From CATQHW01 sp965243545 (GTDB lineage Bacteria > Spirochaetota > Spirochaetia > SZUA-6 > Bin103), in NCBI GenBank assembly GCA_965243545.1, contig OZ251573.1, positions 2,728,001-2,792,000 of the forward strand: DNA of 64,000 nt, in the 5' to 3' direction. The translations under genes were made by a program, and so were the position numbers. The notes below the pieces were generated by a model. It was not told the DNA's origin. It saw only the letters and a program-made list of their open reading frames with translations, and did no database searches. This document shows, one piece after another, positions 8,324-17,803 of this stretch; within the stretch, counting starts at the first letter, position 1; the number at the start of each line of letters is the position of its first letter.

Positions 8324-8980
8324 ATGGCCTATCAATCGCGGGTGCTCGACGGCAGCGTGCTGGTCCTCAACAGCTCGTACTCCGTCCTGCGCCTGGTGAG
8401 CGCGCGGCGGGCGTTCGTGCTGCTGGTCCGGCAGGCGGCCGAAGTGGTCGCCATCGACGGCGGCCGGTACGAATCGTTCGACTTCGCCGGATGGACCGAC
8501 CGTTCCGGCCTGCTGGCGGCCGGCGGCGGCGACCACCTCGACTGGGTTCACACGGCTACGCTCACCCTGGCGGTGCCGCGCATCATCCGGTTGACCGGTT
8601 ATCACGGCTTTCCGCGCGAGCGGGTGGCGTTGACGCGCCGCAACGTCCACGCCCGCGACGGCAACGCCTGTCAGTACTGCGGGACGCGCCTGGCGGCCCG
8701 CCAGCTCACGATCGATCACGTGATCCCGCGTTCGCGCGGCGGGGCGGAGTCGTGGTCGAACCTGGTCACCGCCTGCATGCCGTGCAACACCCGCAAAGGC
8801 GGCCTGACGCCGCGGGCGGCCGGTATGCGGCTGGTCCGCCGGCCGGTGGAGCCGCGGCGCAACCCGCTGATGCTGCTGCGGCTGCAGAGCCCCAAGTACG
8901 ACTCCTGGCGCGTCTTCCTCAACGAGCCGGCCCGCAACCGGCCGGCCGGCCGGCGCGCGCCGGTCGCCGCCAACACGTGA
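8324..8980 (+). CDS. HNH endonuclease family protein
   Basis: The 218-residue product has an N-terminal strand-rich region (LDGSVLVLNSSYSVLRLVSA) typical of the stand-alone HNH proteins found in spirochaetes and Bacteroidetes. A zinc-stapled HNH module follows: CQYCG, the catalytic block TIDHVIPRSRGG, then N and CMPCNTRKGG. I chose the ATG at 8324 because homology starts there and a promoter-like pair ends just before it. An in-frame ATG at 8294 would lie inside that promoter. The cellular role of this subfamily is not established. Confidence 0.88.
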   Translation: MAYQSRVLDGSVLVLNSSYSVLRLVSARRAFVLLVRQAAEVVAIDGGRYESFDFAGWTDRSGLLAAGGGDHLDWVHTATLTLAVPRIIRLTGYHGFPRERVALTRRNVHARDGNACQYCGTRLAARQLTIDHVIPRSRGGAESWSNLVTACMPCNTRKGGLTPRAAGMRLVRRPVEPRRNPLMLLRLQSPKYDSWRVFLNEPARNRPAGRRAPVAANT

Positions 8981-8994
8981 CCGCCGCCGCCTGA

Positions 8995-10038
8995 TCAGTA
9001 GGTGAACTGACCGACGCCGAACACCATGCCGGCGCTGGCCGGCACCAACGCCACCCGGTCGCCCCGCTTGAGCCGGCCTTCCGCTTCCGCCAGCACCATC
9101 GCCGCCGGAATGCTGGCCGACACCAGGTTCCCCAACCGCGGGAACACCGTGCTGTACACCTTGCCGCTCCTGACCCCCGCCGCCCGGCCGGCGCGCAGGT
9201 AGGCGACGCTGGAGGCGGCGTGCGGAAAGTAGATGTCCGGGCCGTTGAGGTCCCCGACCGTGCGGCGGATCAGCGGCATCAGGTACTGCTCCGCCCGCGC
9301 GAAAAGATCATGTCCGTACGCCACGAAGTTGTTCACGCCGTTGAGCGCGATCCGCGCCGACGGCTCGACGAAGTCCTGGTAGCCCTCCAGCGGGATGTTG
9401 CACAGGGCGCACAGCTCCGGCTCCGTGTGATAGTCGAACCGCCACTCCGCGTCCGAGGCGGTGACGACGGTGGCGGTGGCCGCCTCGCCGATCGTGTAGG
9501 TGGGAAAGGTGTATTCGAGCTGTTCGATGCTCTTCACCGCGAAGTTGGCGGGGTATCCGTGTTCCTTGTAGTTGAACTCGCCGTTGATCACCATCGCCGT
9601 GCGGTGCGTGCCCGCGCGCAGGAAGCGGTAGCAGATCTCCAACGCGCGCATCCAGCTCATGCAGGCGTCGGAAACGTCAAAGCACGAGCAGGTGAGGCCG
9701 GCGGCCTGCGCGTAGAAGTAGGCGTTGGCGGGCTCCAGGAACCCCTTGCCGACCCCGCAGTAGATGAGCAGATCGACGTCGGCCGGCCGCAGCTCCGCGT
9801 GCTGCAGCGCCTGCAGCATGGCCGCCTTGACGAAGTCGCTGGCCCGTTCGCCGCGCCGTTCGTCCCGGACGTAGCGGGTGACCGATCCGGTCCGTTTCAG
9901 CAGCCCGCGCACCAGGCGCTGGTACTTGCGCAACGTGCGCGGCTCGACGCCGTTGCTGCAGGTCTCCAGGAGCGCGACGATCTCTTCATTGGTGACCACC
10001 CGCGTGGGGTGTTTGAGGGCGACCGACGCTATGCGCAT
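8995..10038 (-). CDS. KASIII-like 3-oxoacyl-ACP synthase
   Basis: The 347-residue thiolase-fold protein has the catalytic triad of the KASIII group: Cys126 (VSDACMSWMRAL), His in YFPHAASSVAY and Asn in RLGNLVSASIP. The C-terminal GxGxGxTY-like strand is present as GMVFGVGQFTY. The start is the ATG at 10038. It stands alone, convergent with the HNH gene, with no fab genes around it, so a secondary-metabolite or specialised acyl-condensation role is as likely as the canonical FabH step. Confidence 0.85.
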   Translation of the reverse strand: MRIASVALKHPTRVVTNEEIVALLETCSNGVEPRTLRKYQRLVRGLLKRTGSVTRYVRDERRGERASDFVKAAMLQALQHAELRPADVDLLIYCGVGKGFLEPANAYFYAQAAGLTCSCFDVSDACMSWMRALEICYRFLRAGTHRTAMVINGEFNYKEHGYPANFAVKSIEQLEYTFPTYTIGEAATATVVTASDAEWRFDYHTEPELCALCNIPLEGYQDFVEPSARIALNGVNNFVAYGHDLFARAEQYLMPLIRRTVGDLNGPDIYFPHAASSVAYLRAGRAAGVRSGKVYSTVFPRLGNLVSASIPAAMVLAEAEGRLKRGDRVALVPASAGMVFGVGQFTY

Positions 10039-10241
10039 GGAGAGGTTCAACCGGCCGCCGCAAGGGTGCGCCGCGCGCCGTGAGCCACACCCTACCACGC
10101 AACGCCGGGTTGGCAAACCCGCCGGGCTGCAAAACCGCGCGCCGCCCCTGACGGCGCCGGCGCCGGCCGGGTAGACTGCGCGCCGGCCGCCGCCGCGCCC
10201 TTGATGAAGACGACGGCAGCCGCTTGAGAGTACACAGCCTG

Positions 10242-11198
10242 ATGGACCCGTCACCGAGCGCCGAGCAGGTCGGCGCGGCGTTCGCGCGTCTCTACCGGAC
10301 CGTCCGCCGCCTGCGTGAGCCGGACGGCTGTCCCTGGGATCGGGAACAGACGCCGGAGTCGATGCGCGCCATGCTGCTGGAGGAGGCGTTCGAGGCGATC
10401 GCGGCGATAGACACCGGCGATGACGCCAACCTCCGGGAGGAGCTGGGGGACGTGCTGCTGATCGTCACCATGATCGCCCGCATGAAGGAGCAGGAGGCGG
10501 CGTTCGGCGCCGACGAGGTGCTGGCCGAGGTGGTCGACAAGCTGCGCCGCCGTCACCCGCACGTGTTTCCGCCGGCCAGCCACTCCGGATCGGCCAGCGA
10601 CTCCGGAGCGGGCAGCCCCGGAACGCCGGCGCCGGCCGGCGGCTATCCCACCGACGCCGGCGGCGTGCTGCAACAATGGGAGCGGATCAAGCGGAGCGAA
10701 CGGGGCGAGCGCGGCCGGCAGCCGTCCGCGCTCGATGCGGCCGGCCGGACCCCGGATCAGCTGCGCCGCGCCGCCGAGCTGCAGACCGCCGCCGCCGCGG
10801 CCGGCTTTGACTGGGACGACCCGCGCCCGGTCTTCGCCAAGGTCGCCGAGGAGCTGGCCGAGGTCGAACAGGCGGCCGCGGCCGGTCCGCAACGCTCCGA
10901 GGAAGAGGCCGGCGACCTGCTGTTTGCGGCGGTCAACTTGGCCCGCCACCTCAAGGTCGATCCGCTGCTGGCCCTGCGCGGGGCGAATGAGCGGTTCCGG
11001 CGGCGGTTTCAGGAAGTGGAGCGGCGCGTGCGGGAGGCCGGCGCCACCCCGGAGGAGCTGCCGTTGGCGGAACTGGACCGCCACTGGGAAGCGGTCAAGC
11101 GCGACGAGAAACGCAATCCGCCGGCCGCGCCGGGGCGCGCCAGCGCCAGCAGCACGCCGACCGCCAGCAGCCCCGTCCAGAGCGCGGAGCCGCCGTAG
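10242..11198 (+). CDS. mazG: MazG nucleoside triphosphate pyrophosphohydrolase
   Basis: MazG hydrolyses (d)NTPs and ppGpp-like substrates to monophosphates. The 318-residue protein contains two MazG repeats. The first has GCPWDREQTPESMR, EEAFEAIAAI and LREELGDVLL. The second, degenerate one has ELAEVEQ and EEEAGDLLFAAVN. The linker is unusually rich in Ser, Gly and Pro (about residues 110-135). I chose the ATG at 10242 over an upstream TTG. The last about 60 codons (low-complexity Ala/Ser/Pro) overlap the 3' end of rodA on the other strand by 190 bp. Confidence 0.93.
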   Translation: MDPSPSAEQVGAAFARLYRTVRRLREPDGCPWDREQTPESMRAMLLEEAFEAIAAIDTGDDANLREELGDVLLIVTMIARMKEQEAAFGADEVLAEVVDKLRRRHPHVFPPASHSGSASDSGAGSPGTPAPAGGYPTDAGGVLQQWERIKRSERGERGRQPSALDAAGRTPDQLRRAAELQTAAAAAGFDWDDPRPVFAKVAEELAEVEQAAAAGPQRSEEEAGDLLFAAVNLARHLKVDPLLALRGANERFRRRFQEVERRVREAGATPEELPLAELDRHWEAVKRDEKRNPPAAPGRASASSTPTASSPVQSAEPP

Positions 11199-12418
11199 GA
11201 GACGAACGTGAGCGGGATGCCGGTGATCGGCATGATGCCGCTGGCCACGCCGATGTTGACCAGCGCGTGGGTGCCGAACATGCCGGCGATGCCGGCCGCC
11301 GCCGCGGCGCCGAAGTCGTCCCGGGCGCGCCGGCAGACGGCGACCGACCGCAGCAGGATCACGGCGAACAGCCCCAGCACCAGCAGCGAGCCGCGGAACC
11401 CCCACTCCTCGGCCAGGATCGAAAAGATGAAGTCCGTGCTCTGCTGCGGCAGGTACTGGTAGTGACTCTGCGTGCCCCGCAGGTACCCTTTGCCGGTCAG
11501 CCCGCCGGAGCCGACCGCGGTCATCGACTGGATGATGTTCCAGCCGGCGCCGCGCGGATCCGACCACGGGTCCAGGAACGCCGCCAGCCGGACGATCTGG
11601 TACGGCTTGAGCACCGACCGGACCAGCGCCGCGCCGGTCACGCCGCCGAGTCCGATGGCGCTGAGGTAGCCGATCCAGTAGAGCGGCCGGCTGCCGCTGA
11701 GCCGGTACCCGGCGAACGCCAGACCGACGATGGCGAGCAGCGCTCCGGCGGCAAGGCGCACCGTGCCCGGATCGAGCAGCGCGGCGGCCGCCGCGCCGGC
11801 GCCGCCGCCGCCGCTCAGTTCCGGCGCCACCGCCATGGCGAAGATGACGACGCCGGCGCCCATGATGAACGCCAGATGCCGAAGCTCGGCGCCCGCGACC
11901 AGCGCCGCAACCAGGAACATCGGCACGTAGACCATGGCCGTCCCCATGTCCGGCTGCAGCAGGATCAGCCCTACCGGCAGCAGCGCGATCACCAGGCCGA
12001 GCGCAAAGCGCGGCAGCTCCTTGACGCCGTTGCCGATCCCGGCGAAGTAGGACGCCAGAAACACGATGGTGGTGAGTTTGGCGAACTCCGAAGGCTGCAC
12101 TCCCAGGTCGTTCACGCCGATCCAGGAACGGGCGCCGTTCACCTCCCGCCCGAACACGGCGGTCACCGCCAGCAGCAGCAGTCCGCCGGCGTACAGGTAG
12201 GGCGCCGCCGCGCGCAGCCAGCCGGCGCCCGCGGCGGCCACCACCGCCAGCAACGCAAAGCCGGTCACCGCCCACACGATCTGCTTGACCCACTCCCGCG
12301 ACAGCGACTCGCCGGTCGAGTCGACCCCGCTCGAGTAGATGAACAGGACGCCGATCGCCACCAGCGCGGCCGCAGCGCCGACCAGCGGCAGCGCGCGCGC
12401 GCCCTCACCCCCGGTCAT
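11009..12418 (-). CDS. rodA: RodA, SEDS-family peptidoglycan polymerase
   Basis: RodA is the glycosyltransferase of the elongasome and works with PBP2 and MreBCD. The 469-residue protein shows about ten membrane segments and SEDS signatures: NGARSWIGV, VQPSEFAKL, LLQPDMGTAMVY, DPWSDPRGAGWNIIQS, LAEEWGFRG and the C-terminal GIPLTFVSYGGSAL. An insertion at about residues 205-245 is Gly/Ala-rich. The C-terminal 40 residues after the last helix are non-conserved and overlap mazG. Its ATG overlaps the PBP2 stop (ATGA), implying coupled synthesis. Confidence 0.96.
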   Translation of the reverse strand: MTGGEGARALPLVGAAAALVAIGVLFIYSSGVDSTGESLSREWVKQIVWAVTGFALLAVVAAAGAGWLRAAAPYLYAGGLLLLAVTAVFGREVNGARSWIGVNDLGVQPSEFAKLTTIVFLASYFAGIGNGVKELPRFALGLVIALLPVGLILLQPDMGTAMVYVPMFLVAALVAGAELRHLAFIMGAGVVIFAMAVAPELSGGGGAGAAAAALLDPGTVRLAAGALLAIVGLAFAGYRLSGSRPLYWIGYLSAIGLGGVTGAALVRSVLKPYQIVRLAAFLDPWSDPRGAGWNIIQSMTAVGSGGLTGKGYLRGTQSHYQYLPQQSTDFIFSILAEEWGFRGSLLVLGLFAVILLRSVAVCRRARDDFGAAAAAGIAGMFGTHALVNIGVASGIMPITGIPLTFVSYGGSALWTGLLAVGVLLALARPGAAGGLRFSSRLTASQWRSSSANGSSSGVAPASRTRRSTS

Positions 12419-14352
12419 CGGTCCTCCCCGGACGGCGCATCGTCACCGGACGGCTCGTCCTCGCCGGGCGGCTCCTCTTCTTCACGCGGCTCGCCGAGCA
12501 GGTTGTACATCGGGGTGTGCCGCTGCAGGTCGGGAATCACCCGGTCGTAGTCGAGTCCGGCGAACATCCCGTGCAGCAGGACGTTGGTCGCCTTCGGCGC
12601 CCACCATTCCCACCGGTCGGACGCCTCCGCCATGACGACGACCACCACCTGCTCCTCCGGCGGAGCGCCGGCCGGGGCGAAGGCGACGAACCACGAATGC
12701 TGCCGCTTCGGCCCTCCGGCGTCCGCCGAGCGGGTCTGCGCGGTGCCGGTCTTGCCGGCCACCGCCACCGCCGGCGTGGTGATGGCGTCCTTCGGGGTGC
12801 CGTCGGTGACCGTGAAGCGCATGGCCTCGCGCAGGAACGCCAGGGTTTCCGGCTGCACGTCGACTTCCAGCAGCCGCACCGGCTCCGTGCGCCGAATCAG
12901 CGAACCGTCGGCGCCGCTGCGCACCTCCTTGACCAGGAACGGCCGGTAGACCACGCCGCCGTTGACGATCGCCGCCGCGGCGTTGGCGACCTGCATCGGG
13001 GTGGCGGTGACGAACCCCTGCCCGATCGACATGTTGATGGTGTCGCCGCCGACCCACGGCTCCCCCAGCCGGCGCTGCTTCCAGGCCGGGGTCGGCAGAA
13101 AGCCGGCCTGCTCGCGGGGCAGCTCGATGCCGGTCGGGCTGCCGAGCCCGAACGCCCGCGCGTAGTGGACTATGCGCTCGACGCCGAGCCGGTGACCGAC
13201 CGTGTAGTAGTAGATGTTGCACGACTCGGCCAAGCCTTCGCGCAGGTCGAGGGGGCCGTGTTTGTCCGGGTAGACGTGGTCCTGCCACCGGCCTCTGCCG
13301 AGACGGAACAGGCCGTCGCACCGGATCTTCTGCTCCGGCGGAATCAGCCGCTCCTCCAACACCGCCACGGTCATGATCAGCTTGAAGACCGACGCCGGCG
13401 GATAGGCTTGCAGCGCCCGGTTGACGAACGGAAACGACGGATCTTCGAGCGCCCTGCGCAGCTCCCGCGCGCCGCCGCCGCCGCGGAACGCTTCCGGATC
13501 GAACCAGGGGTAGGAGGCCATCGCCAGGATCGCGCCGGTGGCCGGCCGCAGCACGACCACCGATCCGACGCGGCCGGCCAACGCGTCCTCGGCCAGGCGC
13601 TGCGTGCGGGAGTCGATGGTGAGCACCAGATCGTGGCCGGGGGTGGGCGCCCGCCCCTCACGGGTGCCCAGGTCCCGTTCGCGGGCGTCGACGGTCCGGT
13701 AGCTGACGCCGGGGCTGCCGCGCAGGAGCCGGTCGTGCACCTGCTCCAGACCGCTCTTGCCTATGGTGTCGCCGCGGCGGTAGCCCTGGTTGTACAGGAC
13801 CTGCAGCTCCTCGACGCTGATCGCGCCCACGTAGCCGATCACGTGCGCCAGGGCGCCCAGGTCGCGATAGTCGCGCGTCGGTTCGTTGCGCCAGCTCACC
13901 CCGGGGTAGCGGTCGATGTGCTCGCCCAGGTAGGCGACCGCGGCGAAGTCGGCGCCGCCCATGACCTCGATCGGCTGGAACAGGTGGCGTTCGCTCGGCG
14001 GCACCCGGCCGGCCAGATACTGCGGACTCACCTGCAGGACTTCGCCGAGCGCCGCGAACAGGCCGGACATGGCGCCGCCGGGCACGTGCGCGGGGGTGAC
14101 GTCGATCGAAAACGCCGGCCGGTTGGCTACCAGCGGACGGGTATAGGACGCATCGTAGATGCGGCCGCGCCGCGCCGGCACCACGGTTTCGCGCCGGGCG
14201 ACCTGTTCGGCCAGCCGCTCGAACTCGCCGCCGTTGATGACCTGCAGCACGAACAGGTAGCAGCCCATGCCGCCCATCACGCACAGCACCGCCACCCGCA
14301 ACGCCGCCAGCCGGAAGACGCCGGCGGTTTCCGCGGCCGGGGCGCCGTTCAC
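12415..14352 (-). CDS. mrdA: Penicillin-binding protein 2 (elongation-specific transpeptidase)
   Basis: This class B PBP of 645 residues has an N-terminal anchor (about residues 14-38), a PBP dimer domain and a transpeptidase domain. The transpeptidase shows the active-site tetrad S321-VFK, SCN (AESCNIYYY) and KTGT (VAVAGKTGTAQT). The start is the GTG at 14352, overlapping the mreD stop (GTGA). The last 25 residues form an acidic, Pro-rich tail. It sits between mreD and rodA in the classical shape operon. Confidence 0.97.
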   Translation of the reverse strand: MNGAPAAETAGVFRLAALRVAVLCVMGGMGCYLFVLQVINGGEFERLAEQVARRETVVPARRGRIYDASYTRPLVANRPAFSIDVTPAHVPGGAMSGLFAALGEVLQVSPQYLAGRVPPSERHLFQPIEVMGGADFAAVAYLGEHIDRYPGVSWRNEPTRDYRDLGALAHVIGYVGAISVEELQVLYNQGYRRGDTIGKSGLEQVHDRLLRGSPGVSYRTVDARERDLGTREGRAPTPGHDLVLTIDSRTQRLAEDALAGRVGSVVVLRPATGAILAMASYPWFDPEAFRGGGGARELRRALEDPSFPFVNRALQAYPPASVFKLIMTVAVLEERLIPPEQKIRCDGLFRLGRGRWQDHVYPDKHGPLDLREGLAESCNIYYYTVGHRLGVERIVHYARAFGLGSPTGIELPREQAGFLPTPAWKQRRLGEPWVGGDTINMSIGQGFVTATPMQVANAAAAIVNGGVVYRPFLVKEVRSGADGSLIRRTEPVRLLEVDVQPETLAFLREAMRFTVTDGTPKDAITTPAVAVAGKTGTAQTRSADAGGPKRQHSWFVAFAPAGAPPEEQVVVVVMAEASDRWEWWAPKATNVLLHGMFAGLDYDRVIPDLQRHTPMYNLLGEPREEEEPPGEDEPSGDDAPSGEDR

Positions 14353-14879
14353 GGGCGCAGCTTGGCGCCCAACGTCCGGCGGGCGGGGCGCTCCTTGAGC
14401 CGTGGCACCAGGCTCAGCAGCACGTACAACGCCGGGGCGGCCACGCCGTTCAATGCCGCTTCGATCAGAAAGGCGGGCGCCGCGATCCCGTAGCCGGGGA
14501 TCCAGGGGATGGCCAGCGCCAACACGGTGACGGTGAGCGCCTTGAGCACGGTGGCGGCGACCGCCACCAGGGTGGGCAGCAACACCCAGTCGGCGGACAC
14601 CAGACCCGCCATCCGGCCGATCAGGTAGCCGGCCACCGTGCGCACCATGGCGGTCATGCCGAGCGGCCCGACGCTGATGGTGTCGGCCAGCAGGCCGGAG
14701 GCGAAGCCGGCGACCTGGCCCGGCATGCTGCCCCGGCGCATGGCGATCAGCGCCACCACCACCAGCGCCAGGTCCGGCTTCACGCCGGCGACCGCAACCC
14801 ACGACAGCAGCGTCGACGACAGCACGGACGCCGCGACGGCGATCAGCGTGGTCACCGCGATCACGCGGAACTCACTCAT
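14349..14879 (-). CDS. mreD: MreD, rod-shape-determining membrane protein
   Basis: The 176-residue polytopic protein has five to six hydrophobic segments. The MreD-like core (LALVVVALIAMRRGSMPGQV, FASGLLADTISVGPLGMTAM) fits the family's pattern of an xxGxxxD motif in the third helix. It overlaps mreC by 8 bp and PBP2 by 4 bp. The assignment rests on motif plus position. Confidence 0.92.
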   Translation of the reverse strand: MSEFRVIAVTTLIAVAASVLSSTLLSWVAVAGVKPDLALVVVALIAMRRGSMPGQVAGFASGLLADTISVGPLGMTAMVRTVAGYLIGRMAGLVSADWVLLPTLVAVAATVLKALTVTVLALAIPWIPGYGIAAPAFLIEAALNGVAAPALYVLLSLVPRLKERPARRTLGAKLRP

Positions 14880-15702
14880 CCGGCCGCTCCGCGGTGGCCA
14901 GCACCGCCAGGTAGTCGAGGCGGCCGAAGTCGATGAGCGGCTCCACGATCAGCACGATCGACGACCGGTCCTCGCCGGCGCGCTGCTCGACCGTGCGGCC
15001 GACGTAGACCCCGCGCGGATACAGACTCCGCAAGCCGGAGGTGATCACCAGATCGCCGGCCTGCAGGTCGTCCGCGGCTATGGCGTCGACCCAGCGCATG
15101 ATCAGCCGCCGCCCGGCCGGGTCTCCCTCGATCAGCCCGTCGTGCTCGGTCCGCTCCAGGCGGGCCGCGACGTAGGAGGAACTGTCCAGAATCGGCCGCA
15201 CCATCGCCGTGACGGATGAAACCGATTCGATCTTGCCGACCAGCGCCCGGAACCCGTCCGCGCTGGCCACCACGGTGTCATCGGCCCGCACGCCGTGCCG
15301 GCGGCCGCGGTTGATCGTCACCGTGCGGAACAGATTGCCGGGGTCCCGCCCGATCACCTCGGCCGGAATCGACGCGGGCGCGGTCCGCGCCAGGTCGAGC
15401 AGCGCGCGCAGGCGCAGGTTCTCCGCTTCGAGCCGCGCGGCGCGGCGCAGGCGCTGCTCGACCTGCTCCAGCTCGGCGCGCAGCGCCTGCGCATCGGCCC
15501 GGCTGCGCCGCAGCTCGCCGACCGCGGCGACCGAGTCGACCACCCAACCGCTTGCCGAGCCGATGCCCGCCTGCACCAGCGCCAGCAGCCCGACGTTCCC
15601 GGCGGCGGGATTGAGCCCCATCAGCACCAGGGAGCTCACCATCAGCACCGCGAAAGTGACGCCGGAACGGCGGCGGCTGACGAAGGGGCCGACGTTGGTC
15701 AC
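14872..15702 (-). CDS. mreC: MreC, rod-shape-determining periplasmic scaffold
   Basis: The 276-residue protein has a single N-terminal membrane segment (FAVLMVSSLVLMGLNPAAG). A coiled coil follows at about residues 60-105 (LRAELEQVEQRLRRAARLEA). The two-lobed beta domain includes AEVIGRDPGNLFRTVTINRG and DLVITSGLRSLYPRGVYVG, both typical of MreC. It starts at a GTG 42 bp after the mreB stop. Confidence 0.96.
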   Translation of the reverse strand: MTNVGPFVSRRRSGVTFAVLMVSSLVLMGLNPAAGNVGLLALVQAGIGSASGWVVDSVAAVGELRRSRADAQALRAELEQVEQRLRRAARLEAENLRLRALLDLARTAPASIPAEVIGRDPGNLFRTVTINRGRRHGVRADDTVVASADGFRALVGKIESVSSVTAMVRPILDSSSYVAARLERTEHDGLIEGDPAGRRLIMRWVDAIAADDLQAGDLVITSGLRSLYPRGVYVGRTVEQRAGEDRSSIVLIVEPLIDFGRLDYLAVLATAERPDE

Positions 15703-15744
15703 GGCCGCGGTCCGGATCGATGCCCTTGGCGCCTGACGGTCCGC

Positions 15745-16761
15745 TCAGCGGAGTGATCGGCGTTGGCTGACGCGCATGGTGTCGAAGTACTTGCCGGCCC
15801 CCAGCGCCACGCACAGCAGCGGTTGCTCGGCGACCGACACGGGCACCCCGGTCTCCCGTCCTATCAGGCGCGACAGTCCGCGCAGGAGTGAGCCGCCGCC
15901 GGTCATGACGATGCCGCGCTCCACGATGTCGGACGCCAGCTCGGCGGGCGTCTGGCCCAACGCGCGCTTGATCTCTTCGAGGATCTGGCGCGTCGGCTCC
16001 TGCAGCGCCTCGCACACCTCGATCGAGTCGACCTCCAGCCGGCGCGGCAGGCCGGTGATCGCGTCCCGGCCTTTGATCTCCATGCGCACGATGTTCTGGT
16101 CGGGGTCGGCGTTGCCGATCTCGATCTTGATCTTTTCGGCGGTCTCCAGCCCGATCACCAAGTTGTGGACGGTGCGCACGTGCCGGATGATCGCTTCGTC
16201 GAACTCGTCGCCGCCGATGCGGATGGCGCTCGACACCACCATGCCGCCGAGCGAGATCACCGACACCTCGGTGGTGCCGCCGCCGATGTCGCAGATCATG
16301 TGCCCGGCCGGCTCCAGGATCGGCAGATCGGCGCCCACCGCCGCCACGATCGACTCTTCGATCACGAACACCTCGCGCGCGCCGGCCTGCTCGGCGCTCT
16401 CCTGCACCGCCCGTTTTTCCACTTCGGTGGCCCCGGACGGGATGCCGATCACCACGCGCGGCTTGACGAACCAGCGCCGCGGCACCACCTGCATGATGAA
16501 GTAGCGGATCATCTGCTCGGTCATGTCGAAGTCGGCTATGACGCCGTCACGCAACGGGCGCACCGCCTTGATGCTGCTCGGCGTCTTCCACAGCATGCGC
16601 TTGGCTTCCGTGCCGACCGCGACCACCTGTTTGGTCTCCTGATCGATGGCGACCACCGACGGCTCCGACAGCACGATGCCCTTGCCCTTGACGTGCACCA
16701 GCGTATTGCAGGTGCCCAGATCGATGCCGATGTCTGACGAAAGACTGTTGAACATAGCCAT
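15745..16761 (-). CDS. mreB: MreB, actin-like cell-shape protein
   Basis: MreB polymerises under the membrane and guides the elongasome. The 338-residue protein shows the actin-fold phosphate loops IGIDLGTCNTLVHVKGKGI and MICDIGGGTTEVSVI, and the adenosine motif IVMTGGGSLLRGLSRLI. The start is the ATG at 16761 (MAMFNSL), with GGAGG 13 nt upstream. An overlapping eight-codon frame (ATG at 16786, stop just before mreB) covers that site and may be chance. Confidence 0.97.
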   Translation of the reverse strand: MAMFNSLSSDIGIDLGTCNTLVHVKGKGIVLSEPSVVAIDQETKQVVAVGTEAKRMLWKTPSSIKAVRPLRDGVIADFDMTEQMIRYFIMQVVPRRWFVKPRVVIGIPSGATEVEKRAVQESAEQAGAREVFVIEESIVAAVGADLPILEPAGHMICDIGGGTTEVSVISLGGMVVSSAIRIGGDEFDEAIIRHVRTVHNLVIGLETAEKIKIEIGNADPDQNIVRMEIKGRDAITGLPRRLEVDSIEVCEALQEPTRQILEEIKRALGQTPAELASDIVERGIVMTGGGSLLRGLSRLIGRETGVPVSVAEQPLLCVALGAGKYFDTMRVSQRRSLR

Positions 16762-16802
16762 CAGATGACGTGTACCTCCGCGTTCATGGTGCGATTCCCG
16801 GA

Positions 16803-17768
16803 CTAGCCGCCGCGCAGACGTTCGATCGCGCGGCGATGGCGCGGCTCCAGCCGTTGCGCCGCGCTCCACGCCGCGCGGGCGCGGTCGGCGTCCCCCTGCT
16901 GAGCGTAGATCTCGCCCAGATAGAAGTGCGCGTCGGCGGCGCGATCATCGGCGGCGATGATCGCCAGATATTGCTCTTCGGCGGCCGCCGGCTGGTCCAG
17001 CGTCCGATAGACCGCGCCGAGCTCGTACCGGGCCCGTTGCTCGACCGCCGGATCGCCGGCAAGCCGAATCGCCCGGATCAGGTTGTCGCGCGCTCCCTGC
17101 GGATCGTCCCGGTCGGCCAGCATGGCGGCCATCCGCAGGTGCAGCAGGTCGTACGGCCGGCGCGCCAGCGCGTGCCGGAAGTACTCCGGGCCGCGCGGGT
17201 CGCCGAGCTCCGTGTACGCCAGCCCCAGGTATTCGTAGGTGTCGGCGCCGTCGTAGCCGAGCGCCAGCGACCCCTCCAGATACCGCACGGCCAGATCGTA
17301 GTAGAAGTAGCCCTTGTGAAAATAGGCCTTGCCGAGCGCGTACTGCGCAGCCGGTTCCGCCGCGGCGATCCTGGCGTCCAGCAGCGCGCGGCGGAGCGCC
17401 GTCACCGCCGTCGCCAGCAGCGCCCCGTCGGTCTGCGCGGCGCGGCCGGCGCCCGGCGCCGCGCCGTCGAACCCGGCGCCCGCGAGCCCGGCCGCGGCCG
17501 GCTGCCGGTCGACCGGACCGGCGGCGATCGACCGGTAGAGGGCCGCCACGCCGCTGATCAGGTTGGCCTCCGGGTCGAGCGGCCGGTTGGCCAGCGTGAC
17601 CGCCGCGGCGGCCGCCGCCTCCCCGAAGCGGCGTTCGGCTATGAGCGCGCGCATGTTGGCCTCCCGGTCGCGCCGCAGCCATGCGGCGGCGGCCCGGTCG
17701 GCGCGCAGCAACGCCCCGGCGGCGACGGCGGCCGTGAGCAGCAGCAGCGCGATCGCCGCTCGCCGCAT
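16803..17768 (-). CDS. TPR-repeat protein with N-terminal membrane anchor
   Basis: The 321-residue product has an N-terminal signal anchor (MRRAAIALLLLTAAVAAGAL) and several tetratricopeptide repeats, for example QYALGKAYFHKGYFYYDLAV, TYEYLGLAYTELGD and HFYLGEIYAQQGDADRARAA. It lies between rnpB and mreB, the position of a TPR gene in Treponema. It probably scaffolds cell-envelope proteins, but its function is unproven. The ATG at 17768 follows the rnpB 3' end by about 35 bp; the longer reading frame runs back into rnpB and is not credible. Confidence 0.85.
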   Translation of the reverse strand: MRRAAIALLLLTAAVAAGALLRADRAAAAWLRRDREANMRALIAERRFGEAAAAAAVTLANRPLDPEANLISGVAALYRSIAAGPVDRQPAAAGLAGAGFDGAAPGAGRAAQTDGALLATAVTALRRALLDARIAAAEPAAQYALGKAYFHKGYFYYDLAVRYLEGSLALGYDGADTYEYLGLAYTELGDPRGPEYFRHALARRPYDLLHLRMAAMLADRDDPQGARDNLIRAIRLAGDPAVEQRARYELGAVYRTLDQPAAAEEQYLAIIAADDRAADAHFYLGEIYAQQGDADRARAAWSAAQRLEPRHRRAIERLRGG

Positions 17769-17803
17769 CCTGCCGCGCCGTTCGCGCCGCCGGCCGGATG
17801 AAA

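Noticed and set aside
12517..14493. 658-codon plus-strand frame opposite PBP2
   Set aside because: It is a mirror frame of the transpeptidase gene with no recognisable domain.
16763..16786. Eight-codon frame overlapping the mreB ribosome-binding region as a leader peptide
   Set aside because: It has no attenuator-like structure or residue bias, and frames this short arise by chance.
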